A stretch of 64,000 nucleotides of DNA from Nemorincola sp044225795 (GTDB lineage Bacteria; Bacteroidota; Bacteroidia; Chitinophagales; Chitinophagaceae). The notes below the pieces were generated by a model. It saw nothing but the letters and a program-made list of their open reading frames with translations. It was not told the DNA's origin and did no database searches. How positions within the stretch are numbered: position 1 is the first letter of the stretch; every line of letters starts with the position of its first letter. The stretch spans positions 1 to 64,000 of the forward strand of contig JBGAIF010000001.1 in assembly GCA_044225795.1 (NCBI GenBank), read 5' to 3'. Positions 41,714 through 49,988 of the stretch are shown here, one piece after another. A program made the position numbers and the translations under genes.

Positions 41714-43459
41714 ATGAAAAAGGCTAAGATACTATGCTTGCTATTGCTGCTCATTTCTGCCCGGCATTGCATTGCCGGTGACAAGCGGGTGTATATCGGC
41801 AACCCATTGGATATGCCGATGACCGGCTGGTACAAAGTGCTATGCATGAAGAATGGCAACACTCTCCTTTTTCATATAGACAATAACAAACCACTTGTCG
41901 TTAAGGTATTTGACAGCACGCATAAGGAGATCCGCCACCAAAGCCACCTGCTTCGCGACTTTGATGTCAGCAAACTACAGTTATCGGCATTTAAAGGATT
42001 GTTTGAAGTGAACAAAGAGGCTGTTTTGTTCTTCGAGCAGGAACACCAGAACAGGTATGTACTGATACGAGTGCGCATAGATGGCTCCTCAGGAAAACTA
42101 ATAGAAGAGAAGCAACTCGGAGAGTCTCAAAACCTGTTGAAGCGAACGTATTATTTCGTTACTAAGGGCAGGGCTGATGACGGCTATGCCATACTCTACT
42201 GTATGGATGATAACCAGTTCAAAAAATGCAATGTGCACGTAACATACTATGACAATACCCATGAACAGGTGCGGGATCTAGGGCTGGATGTGGACCGTAA
42301 AAAATACGACTACATGTTTGCAACGGGAGCAGAGGCCACGGCCAATGGAATGAATGTTACACTTACTCTCCTTAAAATGGAAATGAATGCGACAGCTTCA
42401 GGCAGAAGCCCTCAACGCGCAGTATACGACCACCATATTGCATTGTACCACATACCGAAGGATGCTACACATGCCCGGTGCACAGTAGTAGATGCCTCTA
42501 CCGACGTATACCCGAACTATGCAAAATATTCATACAATCCTTTTGCTGATGCAACTAATGTATTGCTATATAGCTACCTGCCTATCCGGTATACATTTGG
42601 CGGCGACGACGCTGTCATCGACAACGACTACTCACCAACACTGAACCCCGATGTGAACAACTATGACGTAAACCATGTCAGTGCTACATCCTATGCTACA
42701 GGTGTAGATATACGACGCGGATCAGTGAGTGAAAATCTGTTCTTTAAAACAGATGCTGCCGAGACAAAACTGAACTACCTGCACAATCAGCTGGCAACAG
42801 ACTATTTGCGATCCAAAACAGATACCAACAGGTTGTTTTATGGCATACCACTTTCCATGTTCACCAACGAAAATGGTTTGTCAACGGTCATATCTGAAAA
42901 GTATGAGCGCTTTGATGAGCCTGAGAGCGGGTCGAGGTACGCTTTTGAAACGCATCTCGGAGACATTGCCATTACCCAGGTAGATGACAATGGCAATGAG
43001 CTTTGGGGCACCGTGATACCTCATGCCGAATGCATCAGAAGCTATAAGAGATTCTACAACCCATATGAGTTTTCCCGCAAAAAAGAGCTCGGCTATCTCT
43101 ATAGTGACCTGCCCGGGCAGATATATGCGAAGCAGTTCATGTCGGCCAACAGTTATATCTGCAACAAAGAGCTTTTTATAGTACTGAATGACTATGCAAG
43201 GAATATAGAGCGCGGACTGTCTGAAAAGACCGATACGATATATGACCATCAGAACACCGATGCTTTTTATTACAAAGTGAACCGTAAGAGAGAAATATCA
43301 ATGGACTATCTCTTTGGGAAACAGGCCCCCAATGTGCATATATGTGGGCTCACAGAGGGCGCCGACTATGATGAACAACGTGGCGTGTATGCATCACTGG
43401 TTCAGTTCAAGAGGGGAGAAACAATAACTCTGCGTATGGCATGGAGGCAGCTCGACTGA
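41714..43459 (+). CDS. Large secreted protein of unknown function
   Basis: The 581-residue protein has a signal peptide (MKKAKILCLLLLLISARHCI, cleaved near AGD). I recognise no domain. It is rich in Tyr, Asp and Asn with many beta-strand-like stretches (GWYKVLCMKNGNTLLFHIDN, then LIRVRIDGSSGKLIEEKQLG). This could be a beta-propeller or a periplasmic sensor-like fold. It lacks a lipobox and a T9SS sorting domain, so periplasmic or outer-membrane-associated is most likely. It is a single gene with its own promoter, convergent with a short membrane-protein frame. Confidence 0.75.
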   Translation: MKKAKILCLLLLLISARHCIAGDKRVYIGNPLDMPMTGWYKVLCMKNGNTLLFHIDNNKPLVVKVFDSTHKEIRHQSHLLRDFDVSKLQLSAFKGLFEVNKEAVLFFEQEHQNRYVLIRVRIDGSSGKLIEEKQLGESQNLLKRTYYFVTKGRADDGYAILYCMDDNQFKKCNVHVTYYDNTHEQVRDLGLDVDRKKYDYMFATGAEATANGMNVTLTLLKMEMNATASGRSPQRAVYDHHIALYHIPKDATHARCTVVDASTDVYPNYAKYSYNPFADATNVLLYSYLPIRYTFGGDDAVIDNDYSPTLNPDVNNYDVNHVSATSYATGVDIRRGSVSENLFFKTDAAETKLNYLHNQLATDYLRSKTDTNRLFYGIPLSMFTNENGLSTVISEKYERFDEPESGSRYAFETHLGDIAITQVDDNGNELWGTVIPHAECIRSYKRFYNPYEFSRKKELGYLYSDLPGQIYAKQFMSANSYICNKELFIVLNDYARNIERGLSEKTDTIYDHQNTDAFYYKVNRKREISMDYLFGKQAPNVHICGLTEGADYDEQRGVYASLVQFKRGETITLRMAWRQLD

Positions 43460-43720
43460 TCATTTTTCAGTATGAGGCCCTGCCATAAATAATACGATAC
43501 GGGCCAACGACGCTATGGTACCTACCAGGCCATGCCTTTCAGATATGGCCGGTTGCTGGCACTGCTGATCGCCTGTCACTATGGCTACTTCAGTTCTTCC
43601 GTTGACCACATTGCGCAGATCGCGCCAGTTGACGATGAGCATCACGATCATATAAAGCAGTAACGACCAGAGTACCGATCGTCCGGCAAACAGAGCCTTA
43701 CTCATTAGTTTCCGCCTCAT
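43460..43720 (-). CDS. Possible small membrane protein
   Basis: The 86-residue frame has a membrane-span-like segment SVLWSLLLYMIVMLIVNW at about 15-32 and a weaker one near 64-80 (LVGTIASLARIVLFMAG). Basic residues before the first span favour the N-terminus inside. The start could be residue 6 (MSKALF). No family is recognised. Its stop forms TGATCA with the stop of the gene on the other strand. The hydrophobic pattern supports a real gene, but it could be chance. Confidence 0.4.
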   Translation of the reverse strand: MRRKLMSKALFAGRSVLWSLLLYMIVMLIVNWRDLRNVVNGRTEVAIVTGDQQCQQPAISERHGLVGTIASLARIVLFMAGPHTEK

Positions 43721-43773
43721 TGCTTTGTCAGTTTTGCTACAACTAAATTAATGAATATTCTATACAAAAACAA

Positions 43774-43800
43774 AGCGTCCCCTCTTCTCAAGGGGACGCT
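43774..43800 (-). terminator. Terminator of groEL
   Basis: AGCGTCCCCT and AGGGGACGCT form a perfect 10-bp stem with a 7-base loop. On the minus strand it is followed by TTGTTTTTGTATAG. It begins 21 bases after the groEL stop. Confidence 0.88.
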
Positions 43801-43820
43801 CATTATCTGTTGCGATGGTA

Positions 43821-45458
43821 TTAATAGTCCATGCCCATTCCGCCCGGCATACCGCCACCTGCAGGCGCTGCAGACTTTGGTTCAGGCTTATCAGTGATCA
43901 CACATTCAGTAGTGAGGAACATACTTGCGATAGAAGCAGCATTTTCCAGCGCTACGCGGCTCACCTTAGTCGGGTCGATAACACCTGCAGCCAGCATATT
44001 CTCATATACTTCTGTACGGGCATTGAAACCGAAGTCAGCCTTGCCTTCACGTACTTTCTGTACAATGATAGAACCTTCGAGGCCTGCATTAGCAACGATC
44101 TGGCGCAGTGGCTCTTCTACGGCACGGCGGATGATAGCAACACCTGTCTTCTCGTCGGCGTTATCAGCCTTGATCTTATCCAGAGAATCGATAGCGCGGA
44201 TATAAGCTACGCCACCACCCGGTACGATACCTTCTTCTACAGCAGCACGAGTTGCATGCAGTGCATCGTCAACGCGGTCTTTCTTTTCCTTCATTTCCAC
44301 TTCAGATGCAGCGCCAATATACAGTACAGCTACGCCGCCGCTCAGCTTAGCAAGACGCTCCTGCAGCTTTTCACGGTCGTAATCGCTGGTAGTAGTTTCG
44401 ATCTGTGACTTGATCTGGTTAACGCGGGCTGTGATAGCTTCCTTCAGGCCTTTACCACCAACTACTGTTGTATTGTCCTTATCTATAGTGATGCTTTCTG
44501 CCTGGCCAAGAGAGGCGATAGTTGTGTTCTCCAGTTTGTAACCCTGGTCTTCGCTGATAACCGTACCACCGGTCAGTGCAGCGATATCCTGCAGCATTTC
44601 CTTACGGCGGTCGCCAAAGCCCGGTGCCTTAACAGCAGCTATCTTCAGTGATCCGCGGAGCTTGTTCACCACCAGGGTTGACAGTGCTTCACCATCAACA
44701 TCTTCAGCGATGATCAGCAACGGGCGGCCGCTTTGTACCACTGACTCAAGGATAGGCAGGATGTCCTTCAGGGTGCTTACCTTCTTCTCATAAATGAGGA
44801 TGTAAGGATTCTGAAGTTCTACCTGCATCTTTTCTGTATTGGTAACAAAGTACGCTGACAGGTAACCACGGTCGAACTGCATACCTTCTACTACTTCTAC
44901 AGTAGTTTCAGTGCCCTTAGCTTCTTCTACGGTGATCACACCTTCGTTGCCTACCTTAGCCATAGCCTGAGCGATCAGCGAACCGATAGCATTATCGTTG
45001 TTGGCTGAGATAGAAGCCACCTGCTCGATCTTCTTATTGTCGTTACCTACTTTTTCAGACTGGCCCTTGAGGTTCTCAACGATAGCAGTAACTGCCTTGT
45101 CGATACCACGCTTCAGGTCCATTGGGTTAGCACCAGCGGCTACGTTCTTCAGGCCTTCACCGATGATAGCCTGAGCGAGAACGGTAGCAGTTGTAGTACC
45201 GTCACCGGCAAGGTCAGCAGTTTTTGAAGCTACTTCCTTCACCATCTGCGCACCCATGTTCTCAATAGAGTCTTCCAGCTCTATTTCCTTTGCTACTGTT
45301 ACACCGTCCTTAGTTACAGACGGAGCGCCGAATTTCTTTTCGATAACCACATTACGGCCCTTAGGTCCGAGTGTCACCTTCACCGCATCAGCCAGCGTAT
45401 CTACACCACGCTTCATCTTGTTGCGGGCATCAATATTGAAGAAAAGTTGTTTTGCCAT
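43821..45458 (-). CDS. groEL: Chaperonin GroEL
   Basis: The 545-residue protein is a full-length 60-kDa chaperonin. Visible marks are VTLGPKGRNVVIEKKFGAPS, AGDGTTTATVLAQAI, the late block EEGIVPGGGVAYIRA, and a Gly/Met-rich tail ending GGMGMDY. It forms the 14-mer folding chamber in the cytoplasm and works with GroES, encoded 92 bases upstream on the same strand. The initiating ATG follows an AT-rich leader. The gene ends at a strong terminator. The HrcA-type CIRCE element is not visible upstream of the operon. Confidence 0.98.
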   Translation of the reverse strand: MAKQLFFNIDARNKMKRGVDTLADAVKVTLGPKGRNVVIEKKFGAPSVTKDGVTVAKEIELEDSIENMGAQMVKEVASKTADLAGDGTTTATVLAQAIIGEGLKNVAAGANPMDLKRGIDKAVTAIVENLKGQSEKVGNDNKKIEQVASISANNDNAIGSLIAQAMAKVGNEGVITVEEAKGTETTVEVVEGMQFDRGYLSAYFVTNTEKMQVELQNPYILIYEKKVSTLKDILPILESVVQSGRPLLIIAEDVDGEALSTLVVNKLRGSLKIAAVKAPGFGDRRKEMLQDIAALTGGTVISEDQGYKLENTTIASLGQAESITIDKDNTTVVGGKGLKEAITARVNQIKSQIETTTSDYDREKLQERLAKLSGGVAVLYIGAASEVEMKEKKDRVDDALHATRAAVEEGIVPGGGVAYIRAIDSLDKIKADNADEKTGVAIIRRAVEEPLRQIVANAGLEGSIIVQKVREGKADFGFNARTEVYENMLAAGVIDPTKVSRVALENAASIASMFLTTECVITDKPEPKSAAPAGGGMPGGMGMDY

Positions 45459-45550
45459 GTTTTTAATTTGATGATTTGGCTATTAGCCAATTAGTTAATG
45501 ATTATTGTTAATTCTTTCTGAGACGATTATCGAATTGCCTCATTGACTTA

Positions 45551-45832
45551 TCAGATAACAGCAAGGATATCGCTCTCACGCATAATAAGGTAGTCTTCAC
45601 CTTCGAACGATACTTCCGTGCCGGCATATTTACCGTAGAGGATCGTATCACCTGTCTTAACGGTCATTGGCTCATCTTTCTTACCAGGACCAGCAGCCAT
45701 TACTGTACCACGTTGTGGTTTTTCCTTTGCCGTATCCGGTATGATGATACCACCGGCAGTTTTTTCTTCAGCAGGAGCGGGTTTCACTATTACCCGGTCG
45801 TGCAGGGGGGTAATGTTCACGTTTTTTGCCAT
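45551..45832 (-). CDS. groES: Co-chaperonin GroES
   Basis: The 93-residue protein has the GroES fold marks LHDRVIVKPAPAEEKTAGGI, the mobile loop with IIIPDTAKEKPQRGTV, and the roof region. LYGKYAGTEVSFEGEDYLIM and RESDILAVI close it. It caps GroEL as a heptamer. It is the first gene of the groES-groEL operon; the 225 bases upstream are AT-rich and lack CIRCE (TTAGCACTC-N9-GAGTGCTAA). Confidence 0.97.
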   Translation of the reverse strand: MAKNVNITPLHDRVIVKPAPAEEKTAGGIIIPDTAKEKPQRGTVMAAGPGKKDEPMTVKTGDTILYGKYAGTEVSFEGEDYLIMRESDILAVI

Positions 45833-46057
45833 AATTATCAGTTTTTAGTTTTTTACGATTTGGTAAACAAGAAGCATCACTTTTTATGCCATTCCATGCG
45901 GGGGGACAAATTTCGGTCAATTTTGCAGAAACGAGCTTTATTTTACTGTAAATACTGACATAGGTTGACAATGAATAATATAAAAATGCCGTTTTAGTGC
46001 CGAAAGCACAATATAAACTACAAACCTGCGTTATTTTCACATATAAACAACCTTCTT

Positions 46058-46804
46058 ATGAAATATTTATTCATATCACTAGTTTTCATTGTAACGAATT
46101 ATACCACCAATGCCCAGTACAGAATTACAGGAGGTTGTGGTATGCAATTGAACCTGGGTGATACTGACCCAAAGCCGGATACAGCTTTTCTTAATATTAA
46201 TAACATTCTTTACAACGGCCATTCTTACAGCATATCAGCATATATGCGTGTGACCGGATGTGACGGGGGATACGGAAACGCTGAGTTAACATTGGGAGGC
46301 AAAACACTATCAAGCATAAAAAATGTAGACGTTTTTGACCTAAAAGCAAATACATTGTCGTTATCCCTTGATACATTCCACTTAAAACCCGGGCAATATA
46401 CGATGACCTTCACTTTTAACGATTTCGATTGCGGAATCAGGAGCGCGAACAGAAGCTTTACAATTATGGATATGCCGCAAAAGATTGACCCTGCGTCTTT
46501 ATTACATAATGATACTACAACCGCCATACCACAACTTGTACGAGAAGCCGAGCCGAAAGAAGAACTGACCATCTATCCTGTGCCGGCCTCGCATTTAATT
46601 ACAATAGATGGCGTAAGGAGAAGTGAACAAAATTATCGGCTGTCAATAATCAATACTGAAGGAAAAGAAATGCCACTTTACAATGTAACTAAGAAAGATT
46701 TTGCCCTTCTTGTTCCGTGCGCTGATCTTCCACCAGGTTTTTACTATGTCCGATTTATCTCGGATGAGCGAAACATAGAGCGGAAAATACAGATACTGAG
46801 GTAG
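46058..46804 (+). CDS. Secreted protein with T9SS sorting domain
   Basis: The 248-residue protein has a signal peptide (1-19, ending TTNA-Q). A beta-rich domain with four Cys (GGCGMQ, VTGCDGGYG, FDCGIRS) spans about residues 20-135. After a short linker comes a T9SS type A sorting domain (LTIYPVPASHLITIDGV, then RLSIINTEGKEM and LPPGFYYVRFISDE). It is exported and probably surface-attached. No catalytic motif is visible. It is divergent from groES, separated by 225 bases, and followed by the hairpin-repeat array. Confidence 0.85.
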   Translation: MKYLFISLVFIVTNYTTNAQYRITGGCGMQLNLGDTDPKPDTAFLNINNILYNGHSYSISAYMRVTGCDGGYGNAELTLGGKTLSSIKNVDVFDLKANTLSLSLDTFHLKPGQYTMTFTFNDFDCGIRSANRSFTIMDMPQKIDPASLLHNDTTTAIPQLVREAEPKEELTIYPVPASHLITIDGVRRSEQNYRLSIINTEGKEMPLYNVTKKDFALLVPCADLPPGFYYVRFISDERNIERKIQILR

Positions 46805-46824
46805 CGCTCATTTCAAGCGATAAA

Positions 46825-47216
46825 ATAATGTCACCCCTTCAGGGTTCCGTATATCCGGGAGCTAATGCTCTATAATAATTTCATCCCTTCGGGATTGCCA
46901 ATCTTTACCTTAATGCATTGGATATAAATGCGACATTTCCCCCGCCTTTTTAGCTATAATAATTTCATCCCTTCGGGATTGCCAACCTTTACCTTAATGC
47001 ATTGGATATAAATGCGACATTTCCCCCGCCTTTTTAGCTATAATAATTTCATCCCTTCGGGATTGCCAACCTTTAACTGAGAACATTATTGCCATAAAGG
47101 CCGCAATTTTCGGCCTTTTTAGCTATAATAATTTCATCCCTTCGGGATTGCCACCTTTGCCTTAAAGTATTGTCATCAGAAAGGCGACATTTTTCCCGCC
47201 TTTTAGCATAATTTCA
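46825..47216 (+). repeat. Tandem array of 84-85-bp double-hairpin repeats
   Basis: Four full units start at 46871, 46955, 47039 and 47124 (spacing 84, 84, 85). Each begins TATAATAATTTCATCCCTTC followed by GGGATTGCC. Units 1 and 2 differ by one base. A diverged core (ATAATGTCACCCCTTCAGGG) lies at 46825 and a cut-off one (ATAATTTCA) at 47208. The first part of each unit folds as ATCCC-TTC-GGGAT. The second ends in a stem before TTTT: AAAGGCCG/CGGCCTTT at 47096-47118 and AAAGGCG/CGCCTTT at 47180-47203, with a one-mismatch version in units 1 and 2. The stretches between cores are themselves conserved, so it is not a CRISPR array. No open frame runs through it. Confidence 0.9.
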
Positions 47217-47230
47217 CTAAAAAAAACCAG

Positions 47231-47704
47231 ATGAGTATTCAACCAGGCCAGTTGGCTCCAGACTTTACACTGCGTGATACAGATAAGAATAAGGTAACCC
47301 TGAGTGAGCAAAGGGGAAAGAATGTATTGCTGCTATTCTTCCCGCTGGCATTTACCAGCACTTGCACCAAGGAGCTCTGCATGATGCGGGATAACATTGC
47401 TTATTACAACAACGTTGACGCAGTTATCTTCGGGATATCGGTAGATTCTCTGTTCTCTCTCAAGAAATTCAAAGAAGAACAAAGCCTCAATTTCACACTA
47501 CTGAGTGACTTCAATAAAGTGGCCTCAACCGCCTACGACACTATCTATGACCACTGGTTCAATGATATGGATGGGGTATCAAAACGTTCGGCCTTTGTGG
47601 TGGACAAAAGTGGCATTGTGCGCTATGCAGAAGTATTGGAAAATGCCAGCGATATTCCGAATTTTGATGCTATAAATGACTGTTTGCGTGGTTTAAATGA
47701 GTAA
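47231..47704 (+). CDS. Peroxiredoxin (AhpC/TSA family)
   Basis: The 157-residue thioredoxin-fold protein has FFPLAFTSTCTKELCMMRDN with the peroxidatic Cys45 in the TxxC motif and a second Cys five residues later (Cys50). LAPDFTLRDTDKNKVTLSEQ at 8-27 and FGISVDSLFSLKKFKEE fit the AhpE/BCP-like group. It reduces hydrogen peroxide and organic peroxides in the cytoplasm. Cys50 could act as resolving Cys as in some BCP proteins; otherwise it is a 1-Cys type. It starts 14 bases after the repeat array and is followed 35 bases later by a T9SS protein gene. Confidence 0.92.
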   Translation: MSIQPGQLAPDFTLRDTDKNKVTLSEQRGKNVLLLFFPLAFTSTCTKELCMMRDNIAYYNNVDAVIFGISVDSLFSLKKFKEEQSLNFTLLSDFNKVASTAYDTIYDHWFNDMDGVSKRSAFVVDKSGIVRYAEVLENASDIPNFDAINDCLRGLNE

Positions 47705-47739
47705 TTTGCAATGAATTAACTACACAAAAAAATAGAACT

Positions 47740-48762
47740 ATGAAGAAGATCTACTTACTACTGCTTGCTGTGATCGCTTACGGTGGCTCCTATGCTCAGG
47801 CCATACCGAACGGAGATATGGAAATATGGCGCAGCAATACAGCGGGCACTACAAAGCCAAAGACCGTGCAGGCTCCCCAACAATGGTACGGTGCAGACTC
47901 TCTGTTCATCGGGTTGGGGGAATCTATCGGGTCGATCGCCGGATTTCCTGACAGTGTATGGAATGTACAGTTGTTTGATGAGACCACTATAGTAAACGGC
48001 GGATCTCACTCCGCTAAGATCATGACTACATTCCAAGATACGATCCTGTTTCCGGGTGTAATGTCTAACGCCAAGACCAATGTAAAGATCACCCTGTCGC
48101 CTCCGGGCATAGGCGGCGTATCATTCAGCGGTGGTGCTGTGGTTAATGTCAAACCAACTACAGTAAGCGCTTATGTGCAATACATAGCAGGTATAGATAC
48201 CAATACACACATGCCTGCACTTGATTCCGGATTCATGACCGTACAGGCAATACATACCTTCGGCACTGTGGACTCTGTGATTGGTATTGGTACTGTAAAC
48301 ATTGGTCCCGGTACATCGTGGACACAAGTCACTGCAAATGTCATCTATGCAGTAGACACAACAGATTCTGTGAACCTGCTGCGCATTACATTTACCAGCA
48401 GCGGAGGTGGCGGTACTATCCCTACCGACAGTAGTGTGCTCTATGTAGATGATGTGAGCATGACCAGCATACCCAATCCTCCTCCTCCAATAGACCACAC
48501 CGGTGTTCGCATGCTGGCGGCGGGCGAGACGCTTAGTGTATTCCCCAATCCGGCTACAGACAAACTTTATATTAATACAAACCTCAGCGAAACACTTACC
48601 TGTAAGCTGATCTCTGTTACCGGCCAGGTAGTGCAGTCAGTGCCCATACGACACAGTGATGCTATTGACGTCTCGCGACTACCCGGCGGGGTTTACCTTT
48701 ATCACATAAGTGACAGCGGGGGGGATATATTGCAACAGGGCAAGGTGACGATAAATAAATGA
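47740..48762 (+). CDS. T9SS-secreted protein with jelly-roll-like domain
   Basis: The 340-residue protein has a signal peptide (1-19, ending SYA-Q). A beta-sandwich starts AIPNGDMEIWRSNTAG then PQQWYGADS, a pattern common in Bacteroidota carbohydrate-binding-like domains. It ends with a T9SS type A sorting domain (LSVFPNPATDKLYINTNLSE to GKVTINK). The middle is Gly/Val/Thr rich with LYVDDVSMTS at about 235, typical of galactose-binding-like modules. It is surface-exported and likely binds a glycan or other ligand; no catalytic residues are evident. Confidence 0.85.
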   Translation: MKKIYLLLLAVIAYGGSYAQAIPNGDMEIWRSNTAGTTKPKTVQAPQQWYGADSLFIGLGESIGSIAGFPDSVWNVQLFDETTIVNGGSHSAKIMTTFQDTILFPGVMSNAKTNVKITLSPPGIGGVSFSGGAVVNVKPTTVSAYVQYIAGIDTNTHMPALDSGFMTVQAIHTFGTVDSVIGIGTVNIGPGTSWTQVTANVIYAVDTTDSVNLLRITFTSSGGGGTIPTDSSVLYVDDVSMTSIPNPPPPIDHTGVRMLAAGETLSVFPNPATDKLYINTNLSETLTCKLISVTGQVVQSVPIRHSDAIDVSRLPGGVYLYHISDSGGDILQQGKVTINK

Positions 48763-48780
48763 TATCAGATACTGTGATAT

Positions 48781-48814
48781 AAAAACAGGCGAACCATATG
48801 GTTCGCCTGTTTTT
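48781..48814. terminator. Bidirectional terminator
   Basis: AAAAACAGGCGAACC and GGTTCGCCTGTTTTT form a perfect 15-bp stem with ATAT loop and U tracts in both directions. It separates the convergent T9SS-protein gene and the LOG-family gene, whose stop codon touches its right end. Confidence 0.92.
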
Positions 48815-49394
48815 ATGTTGTCTTTGGTGTGATCCATTGGGGCTTCTCCTCCGGCTCGTATGCCTCCATCATTCCCCACAACTCTTCCGGGTTGTCGCTG
48901 GTCAGCAATGTCTTTCCTGTACACTCTGCCAGGAAACCTTCCTGCACCATATTATCGGTTAGCGCTTTCAGCGCGTCGTAGTAACCATTTATATTGAGCA
49001 GCCCAACAGGCTTATCGTGAAGGCCAAGCTGGCTCCATGTGAGCATCTCAAATAATTCTTCCATAGTACCCCAGCCACCGGGCAATGCTATGATACCATC
49101 TGCCAGCTCCTGCATTTTCAGTTTACGCTCATGCATGGTATTCACGGTGATCATTTGTGTAAGGCCTTCATGAGCCACTTCCTTTGTCTTAAGAAAATGA
49201 GGTATCACGCCGGTCACTTGTCCGCTGTGTTCAAGAGCACCATCAGCAAGCGCGCCCATCAAGCCTACCTTGGCCCCTCCATATACGATGTGTATGCCAC
49301 GTTCTGCCAACATAGCGCCAAGGCCGTATGCTGCTTCACGGTACCTTTCGTCATACCCCTCTGATGAACCGCAAAAAACGACAATACTCTTCAT
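48813..49394 (-). CDS. LOG family protein (TIGR00730-type)
   Basis: The 193-residue protein has IVVFCGSSEGYDERYREAAY, then IVYGGAKVGLMGALADGAL and the signature ALPGGWGTMEELFEMLTWSQ with catalytic Arg/Glu of the LOG family (PGGxGTxxE; MHERKLKM supplies the conserved Arg). Such enzymes hydrolyse nucleoside 5'-monophosphates to the base and ribose 5-phosphate; cytokinin-activating LOG proteins of plants are the best known. In bacteria the role is often purine nucleotide breakdown. It is cytoplasmic and a single gene, ending at the shared terminator. Confidence 0.93.
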   Translation of the reverse strand: MKSIVVFCGSSEGYDERYREAAYGLGAMLAERGIHIVYGGAKVGLMGALADGALEHSGQVTGVIPHFLKTKEVAHEGLTQMITVNTMHERKLKMQELADGIIALPGGWGTMEELFEMLTWSQLGLHDKPVGLLNINGYYDALKALTDNMVQEGFLAECTGKTLLTSDNPEELWGMMEAYEPEEKPQWITPKTT

Positions 49395-49542
49395 ACGTGT
49401 TGTTTTACTATTTCAAATATACTATCCATCGCACCAAATCCCTGTTGTATTTCTGTAAAGCGGTATTCCTGCTATCTAAACGGCGTGGCCGGGTGTATAA
49501 AAACGGCCTGACAATTAATGGCAGTATGTACATGAAAAGAAA

Positions 49543-49562
49543 TCCCGCCATGAGGCGGGATA
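49543..49562 (-). terminator. Terminator of the DUF2795 gene
   Basis: ATCCCGCC and GGCGGGAT form an 8-bp stem with an ATGA loop. On the minus strand it is followed by TTCTTTTC. It lies 13 bases after the stop at 49575. Confidence 0.78.
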
Positions 49563-49574
49563 ATATCTTTGGTC

Positions 49575-49796
49575 TTAATATTCATCTTCATTGAAGAAGA
49601 AGTCTTCCTGGGTGGGATAGTCGGGCCAAATATCTTCTATGCCCTCGTATATCTCCCCTTCGTCGTCGAGCTCCTGAAGGTTCTCTACCACTTCAAGCGG
49701 AGCGCCGGAACGGATAGCGTAATCAATAAGCTCATCTTTTGTGGCCGGCCATGGAGCATCTTCGAGATGCGAGGCTAATTCAAGTGTCCAGAACAT
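49575..49796 (-). CDS. DUF2795 domain protein
   Basis: The 73-residue acidic protein MFWTLELASHLEDAPWPATK then DELIDYAIRSGAPLEVVENL matches the small Bacteroidota DUF2795 family, ending in the acidic PDYPTQEDFFFNEDEY. It has one domain, no signal peptide and no span. It is probably cytoplasmic and its function is unknown. It has a well-formed promoter (TTG-N18-TACATTTG) and its own terminator, so it is a monocistronic and probably well-expressed gene. Confidence 0.88.
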   Translation of the reverse strand: MFWTLELASHLEDAPWPATKDELIDYAIRSGAPLEVVENLQELDDEGEIYEGIEDIWPDYPTQEDFFFNEDEY

Positions 49797-49830
49797 ATTA
49801 CAAAATATATTGTTTTAATTGTAATTTCCG

Positions 49831-49859
49831 CAAATGTAAGGGAAAATTTAAAATAGCAA
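49831..49859 (-). promoter_or_regulatory. Promoter TTG-N18-TACATTTG
   Basis: On the minus strand TTG (49859-49857) is followed after 18 bases by TACATTTG (49838-49831). Both elements match the Bacteroidota primary-sigma consensus with near-normal spacing. The expected leader to the ATG at 49796 is about 25-30 bases. This is the best-formed promoter found in the window. Confidence 0.6.
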
Positions 49860-49988
49860 AATCAAATTCAGGAAGATACAAACCTTAACTAAAATTTGAC
49901 AGCAGATATTAACAAGTTATACCCTAATATTAAAAACAGCGGTGTTAAATAGATAACTTGCAAAGCGTTAATTTTATTATGCGCTAAT

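Noticed and set aside
43815..44408. Open frame of 197 codons opposite groEL
   Set aside because: Fully inside groEL on the other strand with no recognisable protein features.
45833..46057. Sigma-32-like promoter (CCCCCCGCATGG) before groES
   Set aside because: Only the -10-like part resembles the consensus and Bacteroidota generally lack the E. coli type of heat-shock sigma; not supported.
46871..47153. CRISPR array
   Set aside because: The stretches between the repeated cores are themselves conserved between units 1 and 2 and similar in others, units are 84-85 bases long, and no cas gene is present; it is a tandem hairpin repeat.
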